Assembly (NCBI GenBank): GCA_900316835.1
Contig: ONEL01000030.1
Coordinates: 1 to 37,916, forward strand
Source: an uncultured Prevotellaceae bacterium
Lineage (GTDB): Bacteria; Bacteroidota; Bacteroidia; Bacteroidales; Muribaculaceae
DNA length: 37,916 bases
Direction of reading: 5' to 3'
The notes below the pieces were generated by a model. It did not search any database. It saw nothing but the letters and a program-made list of their open reading frames with translations, and was not told the DNA's origin. Numbering within the stretch: position 1 is the stretch's first letter; each line of letters opens with the position of its first letter. Made by a program: the position numbers and the translations under genes. Shown here in pieces: positions 32,200 through 37,916 of the stretch.

Positions 32200-35118
32200 A
32201 TGATGAGAAAATTTTTCTTAATCGTGGCAGCATGCCTCATGGCCTGCCTCACCCAAAATCTGAAGGCCTACGAGTACGTCTTCGACATGTCAAAAGGATT
32301 GGACCCTGGCAATTATTCACAGGACAAAATTTCAATGAAATTTAATAGTCCAAATCCGGAGGGAGGCTCTGTCATTCTTACATTAACACTTCCTTATGGT
32401 AAAACTATTAATGACTGTAAGATTGTTGATGGCAAATTGATATTTCCAAGCCATAGTACTTTTAAAGTGCAATGTACCAAAGAGAATCTGCGACAAGTAA
32501 GATTAGGAGCATTGCCTCAATACAATGGAACTGAATTTCTCAATGATGACATCCAGTTTGATAATGAGGTGAATATAGTTGGTGGACTTGATGATCCTGC
32601 AACAGGAGGGTCCGCATTAAACACATTTGTGGCTGGACAACAAGGAAATAACGCAATTTCAATAGAACCAGGAAAAAAGACGTTCTCAATTTTAGAAGTG
32701 AGGAAAGACGATGTTAAGAGTAGGCAATTTGCAATGGGTACTGTTCGTGTTTTTACTGAACCTATCACCCTTGAAGCCTTGACTCATGCCGACCATAATG
32801 TTAAGCATCAGTACCACACAATAGACCACGACCTGATAGGTGTTGGTGTTCGTAAGTTGTATGCTAACGATGGTACCACTCAAACTTTCCTTATTGCTCG
32901 CAGCGTTTTGCCAATTAGCAATGAGTACAAGCACCAGATGGCCGAGGGCAAGACTCTCTTGAGAGATGCCAATGGAAATGTTCCTTCTTGGGCAAATCCC
33001 GAGACTCCACAATATGCGTGGATTGGACTTAAGATAGACAATCCAGAGGAATATGTAGGCCATCAGTTCAGTGGCGTGCGTGGCATTTATGTCTATGATG
33101 ACGGTTTCGCTTATAACCTGCTTCGTTACAACCCTGTGATGAAAGTGATAGGAACACCCACAATCAAGAAAGACGCCGAAGGCAATAAGATTGAAGTTGG
33201 CACACAGCTTAACACCTATAGCTGCGCCAATCTCTCGGAACAGGATCAGAGTGAGTTCTTCTTTATGGAACCCCGTCTGCTTGAGATTTGCAACGTTGTT
33301 GACATCATGCGTAGCGATGACCAAAAGATTAATGTTCCCGACCGCACGGCAATCCTTCCTGACGGAATGAGCGAGAACATCTATGTTGATAACAACATTA
33401 CAGGTCATGCTGGTATTACTGACCGCTCTTACAATATGTGGTCAAAATGTGATATGGAAACGTTTGGAGTCAGCCAAGAGCATGAGGCGCTTGCCCAAGC
33501 ATGGAGAATGCGCAACAAGGTTTATCATGTTGATGGCGGCCTGATAGTGGCTTCAGCTTACCAAGACAATGCTTATCCACTTGATATTCCCAATTTGACC
33601 TATGAGGACTTTGGTAGTGCTGGTATTGGTATGCACATTCAGGGTGAAGCCAAATTAGACCAGTATACCGAGGACATGTGGGTTGGTAATGGTGACTACT
33701 GGAGCCGTTATAACTTTGCCCAGAACAAGAATGCTTATCGCAATGACCTGAAAATCACTGTATATAATCCCACTCTTAAATTTAAAGGCATTGGCAATCT
33801 TGAAATTCAGCGTTGCGACCATAAGGGTAATTTCCTTAAAACTGTTGGAACTATTGAGCAAAATCAATGGGTTCCTGGAACATTTACCGTTCATTACGCT
33901 GATGCAGCCAAAGAGGCTGTGAACGATGAGGGATTGAAACAAATATTAACGCCTGTTTATGAGGATGGTAAGTCATATGATTTGGAGTATAGTACTGAAA
34001 AAATCATGGGACTCAGCGACATGTTCTACAGCGATGAAATGACCAGCCGTGAAGCTAATACAGCCCTTTATCCTGGTTTCCAATATCGAGTTGTGCCTGC
34101 CGAGGGCAACAATAACACGAACTTCAAATGCGTAGTTAGCTTCGCTCCAGTTTTCAAGACTAACGATAACGTTGTTACCCGTGCTAAATATAGCCAAGCT
34201 GAGGTTGATGGAGACAAAAATAACACCCTTGAGGAAAACAATGAAGCAGAGATCACTTTCGCTCCAAACATGGCAAAAGACATGACTGAGTATCGTGTTC
34301 TTAAGGGAGTTGCTGATGCAACAACTGGCAGTGCTTTTGAGAAAATTGCTCACGGGGCAATCAACGTTGATCAGAATGGCCTTATGAACCCAGTTTTCAC
34401 CGACCAGATTGTAGATGGCACAGTATATGTTCCTGAGTTATACACCGAGTATAATGACAACACCTACGGTTGCTACAAGCAGAGTGTGAGCGACGCATCG
34501 GTTAAGATGTACCTGAAGAATATTGTTGCAGCCGAATATACCAACGACAATAACGGCACCCGCTATATTCATGCAGCCATCGACCTGAGCTCGGTTATTA
34601 ACAATGTCGATAAAGATTCGCGCTACTTGGTAAGAGTATGGCGCCAGGTGGGCAATGGTGAGAAGGTGCTTCTCAATGGTCAAGAAGAGGCCTGGAAGAC
34701 CAACTATGGCGAACTTCAGTACACGGGCTTAAATGAGGCCACTTTTGCCAAGACCAACCTCAAGGTTCCTTTCACCCTCTACGACACCTTTGAGGCTGTG
34801 ACCTCAAAGCCCAGCGCCGCTCCTGGCTTGAAGGCCTATGGCGACATGGTGAACATTGAGGAAGTGAAATACTATGCAACTCTCTACGTTAAGGATGACG
34901 CGTCGGGCAAGTATTATGTGAAGACCGATGAGATTGAGATTACTCCTGCCACCTCTATCAGCACCGGCATTAGCACTGTTAAGACTGGCGCTCAGGTTGA
35001 GAGCGTGCGCTACTACAACACTATTGGAGTTGAGAGCAGTGAACCCTTCAAGGGCGTGAACATTGTGGTTACTCGCTACAGCGACGGTAACACAATTACA
35101 AGCAAGATGATTAGGTAA
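32200..35118 (+). CDS. Large secreted protein with C-terminal sorting-like domain, 972 aa
   Basis: The N-terminus MMRKFFLIVAACLMACLTQN with a probable cleavage after LKA is a signal peptide; the two ATG codons are adjacent and either could start. The body has no domain I can name. It is rich in Asn, Asp and Tyr, with beta-like stretches. The last 40 residues (VRYYNTIGVESSEPFKGVNI, then VVTRYSDGNTITSKMIR) resemble type A C-terminal signals of the type IX secretion system, so surface exposure or release is likely. Codon use in roughly the first 170 codons is visibly richer in A and T than in the last third, which hints at a mosaic gene. It stands alone between intergenic regions. Confidence 0.8.
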   Translation: MMRKFFLIVAACLMACLTQNLKAYEYVFDMSKGLDPGNYSQDKISMKFNSPNPEGGSVILTLTLPYGKTINDCKIVDGKLIFPSHSTFKVQCTKENLRQVRLGALPQYNGTEFLNDDIQFDNEVNIVGGLDDPATGGSALNTFVAGQQGNNAISIEPGKKTFSILEVRKDDVKSRQFAMGTVRVFTEPITLEALTHADHNVKHQYHTIDHDLIGVGVRKLYANDGTTQTFLIARSVLPISNEYKHQMAEGKTLLRDANGNVPSWANPETPQYAWIGLKIDNPEEYVGHQFSGVRGIYVYDDGFAYNLLRYNPVMKVIGTPTIKKDAEGNKIEVGTQLNTYSCANLSEQDQSEFFFMEPRLLEICNVVDIMRSDDQKINVPDRTAILPDGMSENIYVDNNITGHAGITDRSYNMWSKCDMETFGVSQEHEALAQAWRMRNKVYHVDGGLIVASAYQDNAYPLDIPNLTYEDFGSAGIGMHIQGEAKLDQYTEDMWVGNGDYWSRYNFAQNKNAYRNDLKITVYNPTLKFKGIGNLEIQRCDHKGNFLKTVGTIEQNQWVPGTFTVHYADAAKEAVNDEGLKQILTPVYEDGKSYDLEYSTEKIMGLSDMFYSDEMTSREANTALYPGFQYRVVPAEGNNNTNFKCVVSFAPVFKTNDNVVTRAKYSQAEVDGDKNNTLEENNEAEITFAPNMAKDMTEYRVLKGVADATTGSAFEKIAHGAINVDQNGLMNPVFTDQIVDGTVYVPELYTEYNDNTYGCYKQSVSDASVKMYLKNIVAAEYTNDNNGTRYIHAAIDLSSVINNVDKDSRYLVRVWRQVGNGEKVLLNGQEEAWKTNYGELQYTGLNEATFAKTNLKVPFTLYDTFEAVTSKPSAAPGLKAYGDMVNIEEVKYYATLYVKDDASGKYYVKTDEIEITPATSISTGISTVKTGAQVESVRYYNTIGVESSEPFKGVNIVVTRYSDGNTITSKMIR

Positions 35119-35302
35119 TTTTTTCTCAGAATAAATTTTTTGATGTTGATGGTTGCGGGCTGTGAAGCTCGCAACCAATTTTTTTTGAAAATCTAACTCA
35201 CATTATTTTACTATTGTTTCTATATTTAATCATTAGTGTCCGATAAAAATCAATAATGGACGAAAAACAGCATTGGAGGCCGCATTTAATGCGGTCTTCT
35301 CT

Positions 35303-35509
35303 CTATTTTGAAAAAGCAAGCCCCTCCTTAGAAAATTGACAGTTGCAATTCGGGCGGTTTGTGCCAGCGCCATTGAGAATGTTTGAGAACGGTGTAATGG
35401 TCGTCGAATCAATGATATATAGCGCTTTCTCCCACTTGCGCACAACCTGGCTGTCCGATAAAATTACTACTTTTGCCCATTGATTGAAATGTTTGTTTGG
35501 TCGCAACAA
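35303..35509 (-). pseudogene. IS4-family transposase fragment
   Basis: A 68-codon remnant. ALYIIDSTTITPFSNILNGA corresponds to the strand carrying the first catalytic Asp of IS4-type transposases (here the Asp codon is near 35408-35410). The segment before it (VVILSDS) is translated from an internal copy of the element's end sequence, so the frame is a chimaera produced by deletion. The motifs with the second Asp and the Glu are absent, and it cannot be active. Confidence 0.7.
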
Positions 35510-35520
35510 AGTAAATCAAA

Positions 35521-35560
35521 AGGGCTGAAACCACAAAATCTGGTTCAGCCCTATTTTTTT
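35521..35560 (+). terminator. Rho-independent terminator inside the IS remnant
   Basis: AGGGCTGAAACCA at 35521-35533 pairs with TGGTTCAGCCCT at 35541-35552 (one bulged A) and is followed by ATTTTTTT. It points right and would stop transcription coming from the 972-aa gene. Confidence 0.7.
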
Positions 35561-35606
35561 GCCGCTCAAAATTTTTTATCGGACACTAATGATTTTTTAA
35601 TAATTG

Positions 35607-35718
35607 TGCATTATGCATTATGAATTGTGCATTGTGCATTATGCATTGTGAATTATGCATTGTGAATTATGCATTATGAATTGTGCATTATGAATTGTGC
35701 ATTATACATTGTCCATTA
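35607..35718. repeat. Heptanucleotide tandem array, 16 units
   Basis: Sixteen back-to-back units of 7 bases, nearly all fitting TG(C/A)ATT(A/G), with no break in register; the last two are TACATTG and TCCATTA. The array ends at 35718, directly next to the stop codon of the DUF4294 gene (35719-35721). Two units, TGCATTA and TCCATTA, occur together again at 28364-28377, beside the 3' end of the portal-like gene. Confidence 0.85.
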
Positions 35719-36348
35719 TTAAAGCACTCCTTGTTCAATGCGAGTGCAGATGCGCTCTATCATGGCATCGTTCTTGTTAGAGCTGGGGTGGAACCCCTCG
35801 CGCATGTTCACACCGAAGAATCGCCCAAAGGTTTGCCAAAAACCGGCACGGAAAGTGCCAAGGAAAGCCTTAACGATGTAGTAACTGCGCTGGTTAGTTT
35901 CTCGATTAACAAGCTTGATTAGGGTTTTTCCCTGGTTTTTGGTGAGTTTCTTCATCTCGGGCTTGTACTGGTTGAAAACAACCTTTTCAAATTGCACCAG
36001 GTAGTCCTCCTTTTGTTTTTGGGTGGGGAAGGTTTCCAAGTATTCATAGGTCTCCTGCAGGGTGCGGTTTATGAGCTTGGCATAGGGCAATGTGCGCTTC
36101 ACGTCGCGCACGGTGCGCCAGTAGAATTCCTCCTCGGCTTTGTTCTTAAATCGCTCAGGTGGATACACAATGATGGTGTTGAGAATCACCTTGTAGGTAG
36201 TGTCGCCACTTTCACTCACCGAGAAGCCCCACTTAGCCACCGCCTTGTTGAGTACCGATGGCAGTGCCAAGCCGCCCTCGCCGTCAGTTTGAGCCCAGGA
36301 GGCAAGCGGTGCAAGGAGCAAAATGACTATGTAGAGAAACCTTTTCAT
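35719..36348 (-). CDS. DUF4294 secreted protein
   Basis: From the ATG at 36348 (MKRFLYIVILLLAPLASWAQ, a signal peptide with a likely cut after Ala or Gln) the protein has 209 residues; a further in-frame ATG is at 36357. DUF4294 landmarks are VILNTIIVYPPERFKNKAEE, EEFYWRTVRDVKRTLPYAK, ETFPTQKQKEDYL, LTKNQGKTLIKLVNRETNQ and AFLGTFRAGFWQTFGRFFGV. The family is found widely in Bacteroidota; the function is unknown, with a periplasmic location inferred. It is transcribed from a clear promoter just upstream, and its stop codon abuts the heptanucleotide array. Confidence 0.88.
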   Translation of the reverse strand: MKRFLYIVILLLAPLASWAQTDGEGGLALPSVLNKAVAKWGFSVSESGDTTYKVILNTIIVYPPERFKNKAEEEFYWRTVRDVKRTLPYAKLINRTLQETYEYLETFPTQKQKEDYLVQFEKVVFNQYKPEMKKLTKNQGKTLIKLVNRETNQRSYYIVKAFLGTFRAGFWQTFGRFFGVNMREGFHPSSNKNDAMIERICTRIEQGVL

Positions 36349-36372
36349 TTTCACCATTTTTCTTTCTCGCTG

Positions 36373-36402
36373 CAAAAGTATGACAAAGTTTTATATAAGC
36401 AA
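36373..36402 (-). promoter_or_regulatory. Bacteroidota-type promoter for the DUF4294 gene
   Basis: On the minus strand, TTG at 36402-36400, a 19-base spacer and TACTTTTG at 36380-36373. It excludes the longer reading frame that begins with a TTG at 36375, which lies inside the -7 box. Confidence 0.6.
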
Positions 36403-36467
36403 GAAAAACAAAGTTTAAAAATAGTTATTATGCCAGTAGTTGTAAATGAGAGATGCGGGATTTCCTT

Positions 36468-37652
36468 TTATAGCCTCAGCAGGCGGGCAAGACCCAGGTA
36501 GCTCACATTGATGCCCACGTGCATGCCACTCACTGCCGGGTCGCACTTGTTAAACTTGCTGTGAGCCACCCATGGGGTGATGCGCACGCTCGATGTCCAA
36601 CGCTCGCGGTGGCCATAGCCGGTGAGGGAAGTGTTGCTCACCTTGCTGCTCAGGTTGATGTCGAAGTCGATAGATGCTATCGCGCTAAAGCAATGCAGAT
36701 TGCGCCCCTCAGTGCTGGTGGTGGTGCGAATGTCGTGCCCATCGTCGTCAACACTCCAGCTATAGTTTGCCACATCCCAGCTGTAGCGGTTGTAGAAACC
36801 ACCCACATTGGGCGTGATGGACAAGCGACCATGGCTGTAGACGGTGTAGCCCAGTTGCGCGCTCACCATGATGTGAGTGGCGTTGCCTGAGCTGTTGCCT
36901 TGCAGTGGGCGTCCCTGCTCGTCGGGGGCAACGTTGAAGATGTTGCTATTGCGATAGGACGGCTGGCCAAAAGCTACATCGGCTTTCAATCGCAAAGCCT
37001 TGTATCCCCCTGTGAGTCCCACATGAAAAATGACACTGCCGCCAAAGTTGTCGCGCAACTTGCCTGTGGGAGAGTCATAGCCCACGCCAGCATAAAGCCC
37101 ATAGAAATAGAGCTTGCTTGTGACCTGTGGCACGCCGGGAATTCCTATTTCCTGTAGCTGATTTTCAACATTGCTTTCCCAGCGGTCGACGGCTGCCATG
37201 TCGGCACCATTGCGTGTGTCGCGAGCCATCTCACGCACTCGCTGGCGATACAGGTCCTGATAGTAGCGCAGGCGTTGCTCGGCTTGAGCCCCGTCGATGC
37301 CAGTGTTAATTTCCTGCTGCAGGTTGCGACGCATGAGCTCCAGCAAGTCAAATTGCAACTGGTGGTACCTGAGTCGCTGGGGTGTGCTTTGAGCGGCGCT
37401 TGTTGCCGATGCGTTGCGGTGCATGATGGCGCGAGCCTCGAGCCGCACTGTGGCTGCATTCTCGTTTTCGAGCGGAGTGGCGCTCAATTCCACTTCCAGC
37501 TGCGAAGGCTCGGATGAAGTGGATGGTAGCATTCTGCCAAAGTCGGCCCACGTGAGCGGTCCTTCGCTCCACAGCTTGATGTCGTTACTAGTGGCGGCAA
37601 TAGCGGGAATTATTGTTGCCGCCATCAATATAATTATAATATAACGCTTCAT
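36468..37652 (-). CDS. Outer-membrane beta-barrel protein with DUF922-like N-terminus
   Basis: From the ATG at 37652 (MKRYIIIILMAATIIPAIAA, a signal peptide) the protein has 394 residues. The start of the mature part, LWSEGPLTWADFGRMLPSTS, looks like the LTWDDF opening of DUF922, a putative zinc-protease family, but I see no HEXXH-type motif. A helical region follows (about 85-160, QLQFDLLELMRRNLQQEINT, YYQDLYRQRVREMARDTRNG), then a beta-barrel region from about 175 to the end (KLYFYGLYAGVGYDS, VIFHVGLTGGYKALRLKADV, ITPNVGGFYNRYSWDVANYS, VGINVSYLGLARLLRL). The frame stays open through the IS30 remnant up to 37904, but only because that copy carries a frameshift. Confidence 0.78.
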   Translation of the reverse strand: MKRYIIIILMAATIIPAIAATSNDIKLWSEGPLTWADFGRMLPSTSSEPSQLEVELSATPLENENAATVRLEARAIMHRNASATSAAQSTPQRLRYHQLQFDLLELMRRNLQQEINTGIDGAQAEQRLRYYQDLYRQRVREMARDTRNGADMAAVDRWESNVENQLQEIGIPGVPQVTSKLYFYGLYAGVGYDSPTGKLRDNFGGSVIFHVGLTGGYKALRLKADVAFGQPSYRNSNIFNVAPDEQGRPLQGNSSGNATHIMVSAQLGYTVYSHGRLSITPNVGGFYNRYSWDVANYSWSVDDDGHDIRTTTSTEGRNLHCFSAIASIDFDINLSSKVSNTSLTGYGHRERWTSSVRITPWVAHSKFNKCDPAVSGMHVGINVSYLGLARLLRL

Positions 37653-37711
37653 GAATTGTCTTTTTTCTTTAAAAACGCAGGAAGCGCATGAATATTGTGA
37701 ATTGCGTTTCG

Positions 37712-37916
37712 CGTGAATTCTAATAGCAAGTGCGAAATTAGTCAAAATTATTGATATTTTTGAAGAAACTTGATTTTGGTGTATCGAAATCAAGTTTTTT
37801 CTTGGTCTTCGGTTGATTTTGTATTGTACTTGTTTAATGGTTTCATCGTCAATTTCAGTGATTTGCATGTCTTTTTTGATGTATTGTCTGACAAGTCCGT
37901 TCATGTTCTCTATGCG
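37712..37916 (-). mobile_element. 3' part of an IS30-family element (right copy, inverted to the left copy)
   Basis: The outer end is at 37712, where the match with the left copy (1-99) stops. The hairpin of the left copy is present here too, at about 37766-37797. The rest of the element lies beyond the right edge. Confidence 0.8.
37738..37916 (-). pseudogene. IS30-family transposase, C-terminal part with frameshift (cut by window edge)
   Basis: The visible part reads MNGLVRQYIKKDMQITEIDD and ETIKQVQYKINRRPRK, the conserved end of IS30-family DDE transposases. After CCAAG the poly-A run has six A, against seven in the left copy. The frame is thus shifted and misses the natural TAA at 37738-37740. 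The reading frame continues artificially into the downstream beta-barrel gene. It is a real inactivating slip, a site of programmed slippage, or a sequencing error in a homopolymer. Confidence 0.75.

Larger units (their letters stand above)
35228..35594. mobile_element. Decayed IS4-type element with internal deletion
   Basis: The outer ends, 35228-35249 and 35573-35594, are perfect 22-bp inverted repeats with core TTAGTGTCCGATAAAA. A third copy of the core (TGTCCGATAAAATTA) lies inside at about 35452-35466, in the orientation of the left end. On the minus strand, around 35395-35420, LYIIDSTTITPFSNIL is readable; this is the first-Asp region of IS4-family DDE transposases. The catalytic remainder is missing. 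No direct target duplication is evident. Confidence 0.75.

Noticed and set aside
35607..35718. CRISPR array
   Set aside because: Units are 7 bases long and contiguous with no spacers; it is a simple tandem repeat.
36468..37904. A single 478-residue protein
   Set aside because: Its first 84 residues are the frameshifted tail of an IS30 transposase plus element end sequence; the true gene begins at 37652 with a signal peptide.
1..37916. Composite IS30 transposon carrying the whole window
   Set aside because: The segment holds core genes such as leuS, aroK and rdgB, so ordinary chromosome between two IS copies, or a contig broken at repeats, is far more likely.

Overview
The window looks like chromosomal DNA of a gut-type Bacteroidales bacterium, possibly Muribaculaceae or a relative; the family is a guess. 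Supporting signs are a SusC/SusD pair with surface lipoproteins, Bacteroidota-specific families (DUF3667, DUF4294, DUF4434, the BT_2262-like and Lipid_bd families), IS30 and IS4-type elements, and many promoters of the Bacteroidota form: TTTG or TTG, about 20 bases, then TAnnTTTG.

Layout. Both window ends are the 3' end of one IS30-family element, in opposite orientations. From left to right: a conserved hypothetical and a viroplasmin-RNase HI (minus); shikimate kinase (plus); two tandem DUF3667 membrane proteins (minus); a secreted hypothetical (plus); a membrane-anchored coiled-coil protein (minus); an inserted island of 1.8 kb (minus); a short-chain dehydrogenase and rdgB (minus); a DUF4434 protein, a phage tail-spike-like beta-helix protein and an acyltransferase (minus); and leuS (minus). 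From 16.6 to 28.2 kb the strand switches to plus: DUF2975 with a small XRE regulator, an outer-membrane protein, a TonB-dependent receptor-like protein, a 1.1 kb intergenic region rich in inverted repeats, and a four-gene SusC-SusD-lipoprotein-lipoprotein operon. Then come an isolated portal protein and M15 peptidase (minus), a GYF-TM2 protein, a DUF2752 protein, a 972-residue secreted protein (plus), a decayed IS4-type element, a heptanucleotide repeat array, a DUF4294 protein and a beta-barrel protein (minus).

The most unusual structure is the island at 5655-7683. It holds a KilA-N gene broken by one in-frame TGA, followed by a winged-helix plus PD-(D/E)XK nuclease gene. It is bracketed by two direct copies of a 120-bp segment (117 of 120 identical) that carries the 3' end of the dehydrogenase gene and a promoter-like box. 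This is the geometry of insertion with a long target duplication, as known for restriction-modification genes, and suggests a mobile defence-type gene pair.

The SusC/D operon has the gene order of Bacteroides thetaiotaomicron BT2264-BT2261. With no carbohydrate-active enzyme beside it, it is more likely an importer of peptides or other oligomers than a glycan utilisation locus. Phage-derived genes occur in two isolated spots without the rest of a prophage. No tRNA, rRNA or CRISPR array was recognised.
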